Source of the DNA: a virus
DNA: 20,195 nt
Strand: one strand, 5' to 3'
IMG/VR virus record: IMGVR_UViG_3300018080_000697
Span: 1 to 20,195 of that record
Shown one piece after another: positions 1-7,087 of the stretch. The notes under the pieces are model-generated. The model did not search any database. It was not told the DNA's origin and saw nothing but the letters and a program-made list of their open reading frames with translations. A program made the translations under genes and the position numbers. Numbering within the stretch: the stretch's first letter is position 1; every line of letters starts with the position of its first letter.

Positions 1-963
1 AGCTTCAAGAAAAACCTCAAGGAGCGGCTCACGGCCCGGGGCTGGTTCGCGCCCGATGGCGAGGACGCATGGGTCACCCTCCCGGACGGCACGCGGCGAA
101 AGCGGCTCACGCCCTGGCGCCTCGACACCATCTTCCGGGCCAATGTGCAGAGCGCCTACCAGGTGGGCCGGTTCAAGCAGATGCAGGACGTGAAGGAGCG
201 GCGGCCCTACTGGCAGTACAAGGCCATCCTGGACAAGGCCACCCGGGACGAGCACGCGGCCATGCACAACAAGGTTTATCACGCGGACCACCCGGTCTGG
301 GACCAGTGGTACCCGCCCAACGGCTTTAATTGCCGCTGCTACGTCAAGACCCTGTCTGAAAAGCAGCTCAAGGCCCGGGGGCTCAAGGAGCAGAAAAAAG
401 GGGTCCGGAAAAAGCCCGACGAGGGGTGGCGGTACAATGTGGGCCAGGCGGGTTTAGACGAATGGAAACCGGATGTTGGAAAATACAGCGAAAAAGCCAA
501 AGTTCTGTTGACTGCGGATCTTCAGAGAGTGTTTTTCGAGGGGATGGAATTGGATGAAGAAATCGAGGCGTTTATCCGAAACAGGCGAGATCTCCCAGAC
601 GCGCTCAGACCGTTTATCACACCCCATACCGTGGAAGACTACAAAGGGTTGGGCGCAAAAATTTACATGACACCGGATGGAAAGGCCGGGTATGCCATCA
701 CCAGGGATAAAGAGCTCATCTCCTTGTTTTCTAAACCAGGGGCCCACCTTGGCTCTTCCGCAGTGACTGAGGCCATTGAAAGGGGTGCTGAAAAACTGGA
801 TTGTTTTGATGGAAAATTACCCGGATTTTATGCTGACATGGGCTTTGAGGAAATGAAGCGATTGTCTTGGGATGATCGGTACGCCCCCGAAGGCTGGGAT
901 TATGAAGCGTTTGGGCGCCCAAATGTTGTATTTATGCAGCTTGCAAAACGGAGGAAGCGATGA
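1..963 (+). CDS. MuF-like minor head protein with GNAT-like C-terminal extension (5' partial)
   Basis: The reading frame is open from base 1, so the true start lies upstream. The first ~120 residues match the end of the Mu F / SPP1 gp7 head morphogenesis domain. The signature is the run from WQYKAILDKATRDEHAAMHN to HPVWDQWYPPNGFNCRC, with the closing NCRC motif. These proteins sit at the portal and are needed for head assembly or DNA delivery. From about base 460 the composition becomes more AT-rich and the protein changes character. Residues encoded at ~640-950 read like an N-acetyltransferase (GNAT) fold: GYAI strand, GSSAVTEAIERGAEKLDCFD helix-strand, FYADMGF, then APEGWDYEAFGRPNVVFM. MuF domains are known to carry exchangeable C-terminal effector domains, so this extension may be an injected enzyme; that part is inference. 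The stop overlaps the next gene by ATGA. Confidence 0.85.
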   Translation, partial: SFKKNLKERLTARGWFAPDGEDAWVTLPDGTRRKRLTPWRLDTIFRANVQSAYQVGRFKQMQDVKERRPYWQYKAILDKATRDEHAAMHNKVYHADHPVWDQWYPPNGFNCRCYVKTLSEKQLKARGLKEQKKGVRKKPDEGWRYNVGQAGLDEWKPDVGKYSEKAKVLLTADLQRVFFEGMELDEEIEAFIRNRRDLPDALRPFITPHTVEDYKGLGAKIYMTPDGKAGYAITRDKELISLFSKPGAHLGSSAVTEAIERGAEKLDCFDGKLPGFYADMGFEEMKRLSWDDRYAPEGWDYEAFGRPNVVFMQLAKRRKR

Positions 964-1190
964 AGAAAAACCAGGGGACCGAATCTTTTCAGAAGAGAGA
1001 GTCAGCGTATGCCGACGATCTATTCGGAGTGATTCAATGCAGGGAGTGCAAGCATAAACGTAAGGGACGGCGGTGCAAGGCCTTTGAATGGATACCTTCT
1101 GACATTCTCACCGGCCGCCACGATCACCGCAACCCCTACCCAGGGGACCACGGGATCCTCTTTGCGCCGAAAGAGAAGGAACAGGTATGA
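960..1190 (+). CDS. Small Cys-rich protein paired with the MuF C-terminal domain
   Basis: This 76-residue protein has a likely metal-binding core, CRECKHKRKGRRCKAF (CX2CX8C), followed by an IPSDILTG-H-DH-PYPGDHGILF segment. I recognise this as a recurrent small family found beside phage and mobile-element genes, but I do not know its function. The start is well supported: GGAGGAAG lies just upstream and the ATG overlaps the MuF stop (ATGA). Its own stop overlaps the protease start in the same way, so all three genes are translationally coupled. Its position directly after the added MuF domain suggests it travels with that domain, as partner, regulator or immunity factor; this is inference. 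Confidence 0.75.
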   Translation: MKKNQGTESFQKRESAYADDLFGVIQCRECKHKRKGRRCKAFEWIPSDILTGRHDHRNPYPGDHGILFAPKEKEQV

Positions 1191-2284
1191 CCCACTTCAA
1201 CGGCTTTGACGACTGGATCGAGATATTCCGGGGCGGTCCCCAGACCGACTCGAACGGTGTGACCCACGACGGCGACCGGCTCATCGAGCAGGCCGTGCGG
1301 TCGTTCGACATATCGCAACACGAACCGCCCCTGGTGATCGGGCACCCTACGGACAATGCGCCCGCCTTCGGGTGGGTGGCGGCCCTCAAGACGGCCGTCC
1401 AGGACGGGGTCCGGTCTCTGTTGGCCAAGTTCGGGCAGGTGGTGCCCGAGGTGGAAACCGCAGCAAAACAGGGGCTTTACAAGAAGCGATCGGCCTCTTT
1501 TTACCCGGACGGCAGGCTAAGGCACGTGGGCCTTTTGGGCGCGGCCCCGCCAGCGGTCAAGGGGCTGGCCGATCTCAAATTTGAGGCCGATGAGGAGAGC
1601 TACATTTTTCAGGAGGACCTGGCCCGAACCGGGGGTGGCGGCGATCCCGCTATCACCGACGCGGACAGGGCCAAAACCCAAAAGGAGGACGTTATGGAAT
1701 TCAGCATCAAGGACATGCTTGAGTTGATCAAGTTCGGGAGGGCTTCTCGGGAGCCGGATCAGCCGGATCAGACGGATCCCGACGGAAACAGCTTCACCGA
1801 AACCGACCTGGAGGCCGCCAAAAAGGAGGCGGCTGAGGACGCGGCCCAGGCCGAGCGCGAAAAGGTGGAGGCCGAGTTCGCGGAAAAGGCCAGGAAACAG
1901 GCCAGAGCACAGCGCCGGGCCGAGATCTCGGACTGGTACGACCAGAACCTGGAAGCCGGCAAGGTGATCCCGGCCTGGGACAAGTTGGGGCTCAAGGCCT
2001 TTATGCAGAGCCTGGACGCGGAAGAGGAGATCTCCTTTTCCGAGGATAGCAAGACCAACCGCCTGGAATGGTTCAAGTCCTTTTTGGCCGCCGTGGGCCA
2101 GGTGGTCGATTTCAAGGAGGTGGCTTCGCGGGATCAGGACGTCTTGGGCGGCAACCCCCAGGCCAAATTGATACAGCTGGCCGAGGCCAAGGCCAAGGAC
2201 GGCGTGGACTTTCAGACCGCCATGATGGAAGCGGGCCGGGAGCATCCCGAGCTGGTAAGTGACATCATGGCCATTGAGAAGTAA
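1187..2284 (+). CDS. Mu I-like prohead protease with C-terminal scaffold
   Basis: This 365-residue protein resembles the Mu-like prophage I protein, a capsid maturation protease. The N-terminal half carries the family segments FDISQHEPPLVIGHP, FGWVAALK and KKRSASFYPDGRLRHVGLLG followed by APPAVKGL. The Ser and His in that last stretch are the likely catalytic pair by family analogy. From about residue 170 the sequence becomes a charged, Ala/Glu/Lys-rich helix (ETDLEAAKKEAAEDAAQAER), the usual scaffolding region that guides capsid assembly and is then degraded. The start overlaps the preceding stop by ATGA, with GAAGGAA upstream. A short GATC nonamer array encodes EPDQPDQTDPD at the protease-scaffold boundary. 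Confidence 0.85.
   Translation: MTHFNGFDDWIEIFRGGPQTDSNGVTHDGDRLIEQAVRSFDISQHEPPLVIGHPTDNAPAFGWVAALKTAVQDGVRSLLAKFGQVVPEVETAAKQGLYKKRSASFYPDGRLRHVGLLGAAPPAVKGLADLKFEADEESYIFQEDLARTGGGGDPAITDADRAKTQKEDVMEFSIKDMLELIKFGRASREPDQPDQTDPDGNSFTETDLEAAKKEAAEDAAQAEREKVEAEFAEKARKQARAQRRAEISDWYDQNLEAGKVIPAWDKLGLKAFMQSLDAEEEISFSEDSKTNRLEWFKSFLAAVGQVVDFKEVASRDQDVLGGNPQAKLIQLAEAKAKDGVDFQTAMMEAGREHPELVSDIMAIEK
1694..2284 (+). CDS. Internal in-frame start for a separate scaffold protein
   Basis: An ATG at 1694, in frame with the protease gene (codon 170), is preceded by a strong ribosome binding site, AAAGGAGG, at 1681-1688. It would yield a 196-residue product starting MEFSIKDMLELIKFG and comprising only the helical scaffold half. 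Nested scaffold genes are established in phage lambda (C/Nu3) and Mu (I/Z). The sequence supports the same arrangement, but expression of the short form is inferred. Confidence 0.6.
   Translation: MEFSIKDMLELIKFGRASREPDQPDQTDPDGNSFTETDLEAAKKEAAEDAAQAEREKVEAEFAEKARKQARAQRRAEISDWYDQNLEAGKVIPAWDKLGLKAFMQSLDAEEEISFSEDSKTNRLEWFKSFLAAVGQVVDFKEVASRDQDVLGGNPQAKLIQLAEAKAKDGVDFQTAMMEAGREHPELVSDIMAIEK
1753..1779 (+). repeat. GATC nonamer array (9-bp period), coding copy
   Basis: Three 9-bp units, GCCGGATCA, GCCGGATCA and GACGGATCC, stand in tandem inside the protease-scaffold gene and encode an acidic Pro/Asp linker. The same GATC-centred nonamer word recurs at 9729, 15754 and 16407, so this is a dispersed family rather than an isolated low-complexity linker. 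Confidence 0.65.
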
Positions 2285-2299
2285 AGGAGGAGCACGATC

Positions 2300-2692
2300 A
2301 TGGCTTATAACGCAGAAGGAATTGACCTTTCATTTGCCGCCGGTGAAGACCTCAGCTCTCACCAGTACCGGTTCGTACATCTGGCTGACAATGACACCGT
2401 GGATCTGATGGATTCCGGTGCGGAATTTCCGGTCGGTATCCTGCAAAACGCGCCTGAAAGCGGCGAAACGGCCGTGGTTCGGGTGGCCGGGATCAGCAAG
2501 CTGGTGATGAATGCTGCGGTGGCCGTCGGTGCCCTGGTGAAAGCGGAGTATGTCGGGGCCACGGACAACGGCAAGGGCGATGCCGCCGACACCGAGGGCG
2601 ATATCGCGCGCGGTGTGTGTTTGATGGCATCCGGGGCGGAAGACGACGTGGGCACCGTGCTCCTTTGCGTCAACGAAACGAGCGTGCCCTAA
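2300..2692 (+). CDS. Capsid decoration/cement protein (DUF2190-like)
   Basis: This 130-residue protein has the small beta-rich sequence typical of DUF2190 capsid cement proteins. It opens with a SFAAGEDLSSHQYRFVHLAD segment, continues with FPVGILQNAPESGETAVVRV, ends with a VGTVLLC strand, and lacks Cys/His catalytic patterns. Such proteins stabilise the expanded capsid from outside. It lies between the protease-scaffold and the major capsid gene, the standard position. An AAAGGAGG ribosome binding site overlaps the upstream stop codon region and precedes the ATG by a normal distance. Confidence 0.75.
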   Translation: MAYNAEGIDLSFAAGEDLSSHQYRFVHLADNDTVDLMDSGAEFPVGILQNAPESGETAVVRVAGISKLVMNAAVAVGALVKAEYVGATDNGKGDAADTEGDIARGVCLMASGAEDDVGTVLLCVNETSVP

Positions 2693-2800
2693 ACGCGGAT
2701 GGAACAATGACCATTGAATATTGAGTATTTAAAAGAAATTTGCCTAATTAAATATTCAATATTCAATAAACAATCTTCAATTTTAAGGAGGATTTGACCC
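2693..2800 (+). promoter_or_regulatory. AT-rich leader of the capsid gene with 20-bp inverted repeat made of TTGAATA heptamers
   Basis: This 108-bp gap is strikingly AT-rich compared with its flanks. Bases 2713-2732 and 2748-2767 form an inverted repeat of 20 bp with one mismatch and a 15-nt loop. Both arms are built from TTGAATA-type 7-bp units, and the array continues to ~2784. No T-tract follows the stem, so it does not look like an intrinsic terminator. AAGGAGG at 2785-2791 provides the capsid ribosome binding site. The hairpin might protect or process the highly expressed capsid mRNA; that is inference. The same word recurs at 12128-12155. Confidence 0.7.
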
Positions 2801-3802
2801 ATGCTGCCGACTCCCAAAAGCGCACATATTGACGCGGCTTTGAGCAACATCAGTATCGCGTTTAAAAACCAGAATTTCATTGCGGATCGCGTGTTTCAGA
2901 CCGTGCCGGTCAACAAGCAGAGCGATTATTTTTACCAATTCCTCAAGGGCGCCTGGTTCCGTCTCGATGCGGGCGTGAGAGGCCCGGGCGCACAGGCCAG
3001 GACCAGCGGATACCCGATCACCAGCACCACCTATACCTGCATCGAGTACGCCCTCAAGCATCAGATCCCGATCGAACTGATCAACAATGCGGACGAGGTG
3101 CTCCGGCCGGTCACCACGGGGATCAACTTCGTGACCAACGCGATCCAGCTCAAAAAAGAGAAGATCGTGAGCGACCTGGTCACCACGGCGGGCAACTGGA
3201 CATCATCCAACGATGCCGAGGGCGGCTGGGCGGCGGGTGCATCCAATACCTTCATCGAAGATATGTTGACCGCGATGGAGACGGTCCGGAAGTTGATCGG
3301 CGTCAAGCCCAACTGCCTGCTCATGGATTCCAAGACCCTCAATGAGCTCAAGCAGGAATCGACCCTTCTGGACAAGATCAAATACACCGGGACCCAGGGA
3401 AAACCCGCTGACGTGACCGCGCAGACCCTGGCGGCCCTGTTTGAGCTGGACGAGGTGCTGATCGGTCAGGCCATCTACTCCAGCGACGAGGAAACCGTGG
3501 CCGGGACTGAATTTACGGCCGTGGACCTGTGGGAGACCACGGCCACCAAGGGGAGCGCGTTTCTCTACTACCGGCCGCCCACGCCAGGGGTAGAGGTCCC
3601 GGCTGCCGGATACCTCTTCAACTGGAAGGGGGATCAGGGGCAGGAAAGCCTCAAGGTGCCCACGGGCGGGTCGTATCGCTCGGTCCGAAAGTGGTGGGAC
3701 GACGACACCAAGAGCTATTTTGTCGAGGCCAATGAGTGCTTTGACGCCAAGGTGGTCGGTGCCGACGCCGGGTATCTCTTTTATGACACCATTAGCACCT
3801 AA
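2801..3802 (+). CDS. Major capsid protein
   Basis: This 333-residue protein has the features of an HK97-fold phage capsid protein. The N-terminus, LPTPKSAHIDAALSNISIAF followed by FIADRVFQTVPVNKQSDYFY, is typical of major coat proteins. A long spine helix with LKKEKIVSDLV follows, then the axial-domain segment NCLLMDSKTLNELK and the late YKxTQGxPADVT and DEVLIGQAIY segments. It follows a decoration gene and precedes head-completion genes. The sequence is not close to the Mu T capsid, although the neighbours are Mu-like, so the capsid may come from another phage lineage. The start has a clear AAGGAGG ribosome binding site. Confidence 0.9.
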   Translation: MLPTPKSAHIDAALSNISIAFKNQNFIADRVFQTVPVNKQSDYFYQFLKGAWFRLDAGVRGPGAQARTSGYPITSTTYTCIEYALKHQIPIELINNADEVLRPVTTGINFVTNAIQLKKEKIVSDLVTTAGNWTSSNDAEGGWAAGASNTFIEDMLTAMETVRKLIGVKPNCLLMDSKTLNELKQESTLLDKIKYTGTQGKPADVTAQTLAALFELDEVLIGQAIYSSDEETVAGTEFTAVDLWETTATKGSAFLYYRPPTPGVEVPAAGYLFNWKGDQGQESLKVPTGGSYRSVRKWWDDDTKSYFVEANECFDAKVVGADAGYLFYDTIST

Positions 3803-3813
3803 AGGGGGTTTCC

Positions 3814-4005
3814 GTGAGGATCCAGTATGAAGGCCCGAGGGCGTCCATTCGAGTGACGCCCTACGGCGCGCATAAAAAAGGCGCGGTCAAGGACTACCCG
3901 GACGACTTTGGCGAGGCATTGATCAGGACCAGTAAACGCCAGAAATTCAGCCGGGTGGACGCCAAGTTATCCGCAACTAAACCACGAAAGGCGAAGAAGA
4001 AATAG
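3814..4005 (+). CDS. Small basic head-region protein of unknown function
   Basis: This 63-residue protein starts at a GTG preceded by a G-rich ribosome binding site (AAAGGGGG) just after the capsid stop. It contains VTPYGAHKKGAVKDYPDDFG and ends in a Lys/Arg-rich tail (KPRKAKKK). Small proteins at this place, between capsid and connector genes, are common in Mu-like heads, but I do not recognise a function. Its stop is immediately followed by the ATG of the next gene, so the two are coupled. Confidence 0.65.
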   Translation: MRIQYEGPRASIRVTPYGAHKKGAVKDYPDDFGEALIRTSKRQKFSRVDAKLSATKPRKAKKK

Positions 4006-4458
4006 ATGGCCTACAGCGTACAAGCCGACCTGTTGATGCAGATCAGCGAGACCGAGCTGATCGAGCTGACGGACGATGCCGGGGCGGGCGCGGTCGATGA
4101 CGATGTGGTCGACCGCGCTATCGCCGATGCAGACGAAGAGATCGACGCCTATGTGGGGGTCAAATATTCGCTGCCGTTTGACAGCACCCCCGGGCTGATC
4201 CGTCGCATGTCCGTGGATCTGGCCGTCTGCAACCTCTATGCCAGGCGGGACGACACCATCCCGGCGTACAGGAAAGAGCGGTGCGATGCCCACCGGAAGT
4301 TGCTGGAGAAGATCGCCCTGGGCCAGCTCAAGCTGGATGCCGCTGATCCGGATCAGGACTCGGATTTCGGGGTTAAGACCACGTCGGACAAGGACGATCG
4401 GATCTTCTCCATCGGTAGAGGTTCGGACAACTCCTCCGGGAGTTTGGATAATTACTGA
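4006..4458 (+). CDS. gp36-like head-tail connector (DUF1320)
   Basis: This 150-residue protein matches the Mu gp36 / DUF1320 family. An N-terminal helix with LLMQISETELIELTDD leads into a VVDRAIADADEEIDAYVG segment, then YSLPFDSTPGLIRRMSVDLA and a YARR-x-YRKERCDAHRKLL helix. The family forms part of the connector between head and tail. The C-terminal ~30 residues are acidic and Ser-rich, probably disordered. The start directly abuts the preceding stop. A GCGCANN repeat array begins immediately after its own stop codon. Confidence 0.85.
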   Translation: MAYSVQADLLMQISETELIELTDDAGAGAVDDDVVDRAIADADEEIDAYVGVKYSLPFDSTPGLIRRMSVDLAVCNLYARRDDTIPAYRKERCDAHRKLLEKIALGQLKLDAADPDQDSDFGVKTTSDKDDRIFSIGRGSDNSSGSLDNY

Positions 4459-4520
4459 CGCAAAGCGCAGAGCGCATGGCGCATAGCGTTCGCCATGCCC
4501 TTTGCGCCTTGCCCCATGCG
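4459..4520 (+). repeat. GCGCANN heptamer element, two opposed arms
   Basis: The element begins at the base after the gp36 stop. The left arm (4459-4488) is a run of GCGCANN heptamers (GA, TG, TA endings). After a 2-bp centre, the right arm (4491-4520) is the same heptamer phase on the opposite strand. Aligning one arm with the reverse complement of the other keeps the 7-bp register throughout. It occupies the leader of the next gene, leaving no recognisable ribosome binding site there. Confidence 0.8.
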
Positions 4521-4523
4521 ATT

Positions 4524-4991
4524 ATGGCCGGAGCAGCCTTTCAAATTACGATACACCAGGCCAGGGTGCAGGCCCTGTTCAAGCGGCTGGCCCAGCGCAT
4601 GGACGACATGACCCCGGTCATGGCCGAGATCGGCGAGATCGTGACCGAGTCGGTCCAGCGCAATTTCGAGGAGCACCGGAGCCCTGAGGGCGAAAAATGG
4701 AAAGAGCTGTCGCCTGCCACGGTCATCAGCAAGGTCTTGCGGGGCCGCAACACGGACGACATCTTGATTGACAAAACCACGCTCATCAAGTCGATTCACC
4801 CCAGGGCCTCAAAAGACCGGGTCCGGGTGGGTACGGATGTCATTTACGCGGCCATCCATCAGTTCGGGGGCGAGACCGGCAAGGGACACGCAGTGGATAT
4901 GCCGGCCAGGCCCTTTTTGGGTATCCGGGCCGAGGACTGGCCCGAAATCGAGGACACGATTAACGATTGGCTTACAGCGGCTACACCATAG
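4524..4991 (+). CDS. Mu G-like virion morphogenesis protein (Phage_tail_S)
   Basis: This 155-residue protein fits the Mu G / phage virion morphogenesis family. It has an N-terminal helix with VQALFKRLAQRMDDMTPVMA, IGEIVTESVQRNFEEHRSPE-GxKWKELSPAT, then LIKSIHPRASKDRVRVGTD, YAAIHQFGGE and PARPFLGI. These proteins complete the head-tail junction. The frame is open further upstream to an ATG at 4476, but that ATG lies inside the heptamer element. The start at 4524 just past the element gives the normal family N-terminus. Neither start has a good ribosome binding site, so translation may depend on the upstream gene. Confidence 0.8.
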   Translation: MAGAAFQITIHQARVQALFKRLAQRMDDMTPVMAEIGEIVTESVQRNFEEHRSPEGEKWKELSPATVISKVLRGRNTDDILIDKTTLIKSIHPRASKDRVRVGTDVIYAAIHQFGGETGKGHAVDMPARPFLGIRAEDWPEIEDTINDWLTAATP

Positions 4992-5845
4992 AGCAGATCG
5001 AGGACGCCATTGTGGCGGCGCTTGAAGCGGATGGCACCTTGAGCGGGTATGTCAAGACGTTTGACCGGCTCCCCTGGGAGCGGTCCGACGAGGTGGAGAA
5101 GCTGATCCGACGCTACCCGGCTCTCTTGGTGACCTATGCCGGAGGCGATGACGATAACGCGGTCAATGCCGTGTGTGATCACCGGGGCCGATTTTCCGTG
5201 TGGTGTTGCGCCAAGAACCTCCGGTCGCCCTCCGCAGCCGCCAGGGGCCCTGTATCCGGTGAAAAGGGCGTCTATGATCTGATCCACGACACCCTGTCGT
5301 GTCTGAATTTCGTGGATCTCGGGACCAGCATCCTGTCCTGTACCGGCGCCAAGGTGCAACCCCTGGCCGCCTCTCCCAGGGTGACCGTTTTTGCGTGTGA
5401 ATTTGAGGTGGTCTGGCGGCGATATTATACCGACGGAAACATCACCTGGCAAGTGCCGGATATCCTGTCCGTGGATGATGCGGCCGTGAGCGGGACCCCC
5501 AAGGTGCTCCGTTTTTGGCATTGGGGTCAGTGGTATTATACGAAAGCCTATCCCGTCATATCGGCGGAGCTCAACGGGTCCGGAGACGATGCGGGCCCCA
5601 GCTGTTACACCCTGGAGGATACCGCCCTTTCCGGGAGCCCCGCGTTGATCGCATTTGTCAGCGGCGGATCGACCTATTACGTGAAGGGGTATCCCATAGC
5701 GGCCGGTCTGAACCATTGCTGCGGAGACATAAACCTGGCCATTACCCTGTATGGGGATGCGGCCATGAGCGGGACCCCGAGGGTGCTGAAAATGGTCATT
5801 GACGGCACGCCCTTTTATACCAAGGCCTATCCAACCAAAGCATAA
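4967..5845 (+). CDS. Mu gp37-like tail terminator with triple-repeat C-terminal extension
   Basis: This 292-residue protein probably starts at the TTG at 4967, overlapping the previous gene by 25 bp (GAGGAC upstream). The first ~155 residues resemble the Mu gp37 (DUF1834) tail terminator: IEQIEDAIVAALEADGTLSG, YPALLVTYAGGDDDN, GRFSVWCCAKNLRS and GVYDLIHDTLSCLNF. The rest is an extension of three ~46-residue repeats beginning near residues 168, 215 and 261. Each is built around D-A-x-SGTPKV, then G-x-W/P-YY-x-KAYP. The same three repeats form a stand-alone protein at 17953-18420. Tail terminators normally lack such an extension, so it is probably displayed at the neck as a ring. Its function is unknown. 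Confidence 0.75.
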   Translation: MAYSGYTIEQIEDAIVAALEADGTLSGYVKTFDRLPWERSDEVEKLIRRYPALLVTYAGGDDDNAVNAVCDHRGRFSVWCCAKNLRSPSAAARGPVSGEKGVYDLIHDTLSCLNFVDLGTSILSCTGAKVQPLAASPRVTVFACEFEVVWRRYYTDGNITWQVPDILSVDDAAVSGTPKVLRFWHWGQWYYTKAYPVISAELNGSGDDAGPSCYTLEDTALSGSPALIAFVSGGSTYYVKGYPIAAGLNHCCGDINLAITLYGDAAMSGTPRVLKMVIDGTPFYTKAYPTKA

Positions 5846-5860
5846 GGAGGAGATAAACCC

Positions 5861-6781
5861 ATGCTGATACAAAAATCACAAGTCGCCTGCGAGATCGAGG
5901 CTGTGGAAGGGACGGCGGAGACCTTGGTCGCCGCAGATGCGTTTTTGTGCTTCAACCCGAAGTTTACCCCGTCCATCGAGGCCCATGAGCGCAACCCGGT
6001 ACGGTCCAACCTGTCTCCGTACCCGTCGGCAATGGGCCGCAGACAGGCCACCTTGGAATTTGATGTGGAGCTGGTCGGAACATCCGGCGCAGGCGATGCC
6101 ATCCACTATTCAGACGCCCTCCAGGGGTGCGGGGTTTCGGAGACCCTGTCGGCCAGCACGTCCGCCACCTATAAGCCGGACTCCAGCAGCCCGCCCAGCG
6201 TGACCATCGCGCTGTACATGGACGGTAAATGTTACAAGCTCTGGGGCGCGCGAGGCACGGCCAGGCTCGATTTGGAAGCGGGCAAACCGGGCATGATCCA
6301 TATGATCTTCACGGGGGCGGATTTCTCGGAATCCGACGCCGCGCTTTTGAGCGGTGTGAGCTACAATGATATCATGCCGCCCGCGTTTTTGAGCGCCAGT
6401 CTGACCATAGACTCTTATGCCGCCAACGTGGGCAAGGTGTCCCTGGACCTGGGCAACACCGTGACGCTCCGGGAGGATGCCAGCGAGGCGAGCGGTCATG
6501 AGAGCGCGGTCATTACCGAGCGAAAGCCCACGCTAAGCTTTGATCCGGAAAATGTCCTGGTCGCCAGCGAAGATTTCCTGGGCAACTGGCGGTCTGGCAG
6601 TGAAATGGCCTTTTCCATGAGCATCGGCTCCGACGCCGGGAACACCATCGGGATCACTGCGCCTAAGATACAATACCAGGACGTCGCCATGAACGACCGA
6701 AAAGGATGGAGCATTTACGATATTTCAGGCCTCTGTGTGGGGGACAGCGGCGACGACGAGTGGCAGGTTCAGATAACCTGA
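5861..6781 (+). CDS. Phage tail tube protein
   Basis: This 306-residue, beta-rich, acidic protein follows the tail terminator and precedes the tail chaperones, the standard place of the tail tube gene. Recognisable segments are the opening QKSQVACEIEAVEGTAETL, SNLSPYPSAMGRRQATLEFD, a central KLWGARGTARLDLEAGKPG segment and VITERKPTLSFDPENVL. The repeated beta-hairpin pattern suggests two tube-type domains. No contractile sheath gene accompanies it, so the tail is probably non-contractile. GGAGGAG lies just upstream of the ATG. A short GATTTCA heptamer array starts at its stop codon. Confidence 0.75.
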   Translation: MLIQKSQVACEIEAVEGTAETLVAADAFLCFNPKFTPSIEAHERNPVRSNLSPYPSAMGRRQATLEFDVELVGTSGAGDAIHYSDALQGCGVSETLSASTSATYKPDSSSPPSVTIALYMDGKCYKLWGARGTARLDLEAGKPGMIHMIFTGADFSESDAALLSGVSYNDIMPPAFLSASLTIDSYAANVGKVSLDLGNTVTLREDASEASGHESAVITERKPTLSFDPENVLVASEDFLGNWRSGSEMAFSMSIGSDAGNTIGITAPKIQYQDVAMNDRKGWSIYDISGLCVGDSGDDEWQVQIT

Positions 6782-6800
6782 TTTCAGATTTCAGATTGAC
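6780..6800 (+). repeat. GATTTCA heptamer array at a stop codon
   Basis: Three units, GATTTCA, GATTTCA and GATTGAC, start within the tail tube TGA stop codon and fill the gap up to the GGAGG of the next gene. It is the shortest heptamer array in the window, with its own word. Confidence 0.6.
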
Positions 6801-6811
6801 GTGGAGGACCT

Positions 6812-7087
6812 ATGGGGAAAACGGTGAAGGTGGGGCCGGGGATCGAGATCCGGGCCTTGACGTGGGGGGAAAAAAGGAAATTGAAAGAAGAGGGGTTTGA
6901 CCTGAGCGGTCTGGATCCCCAGGTGGACAACGACGCCCTGGTGGAGCGGGTCATACACCTCAGCACAGGGCGGTCCGTGCAGGATACCCTGGCCGTCGCA
7001 GAGGTGTATGCGCTCTTCAGGGAGATTTTTAGGCTCTCCTTTGTGGGCGAAGATGAAGCAAAAAACTCCGATGGGCGGCCAACTTAG
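6812..7087 (+). CDS. Tail assembly chaperone, zero-frame product (gpG-like)
   Basis: This 91-residue protein lies between the tail tube and tape measure genes, where lambda-type phages encode the tail chaperone G. It begins VGPGIEIRALTWGEKRKLKE and has a helical C-terminus ending in LFREIFRLSFVGEDEAKNSD. A GGAGG ribosome binding site precedes the ATG. Its TAG stop sits inside the loop-stem of a hairpin directly downstream of a slippery A AAA AAC. The protein is therefore probably the shorter of two products, the longer being made by -1 frameshifting. The family assignment rests on position and the frameshift signal more than on residues. Confidence 0.75.
   Translation: MGKTVKVGPGIEIRALTWGEKRKLKEEGFDLSGLDPQVDNDALVERVIHLSTGRSVQDTLAVAEVYALFREIFRLSFVGEDEAKNSDGRPT

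Noticed and set aside
2713-2784. Intrinsic terminator before the capsid gene
   Set aside because: The stem is AT-rich and no T-tract follows; terminating here would separate the capsid from its promoter in a one-direction operon.
4459-4520. CRISPR-like array
   Set aside because: The units are 7 bp, contiguous and without unique spacers, so these are tandem repeats and not a CRISPR.
4859-5872. 337-residue minus-strand open frame opposite the tail terminator
   Set aside because: It runs antisense across two conserved overlapping genes and their junction, with no initiation signal.
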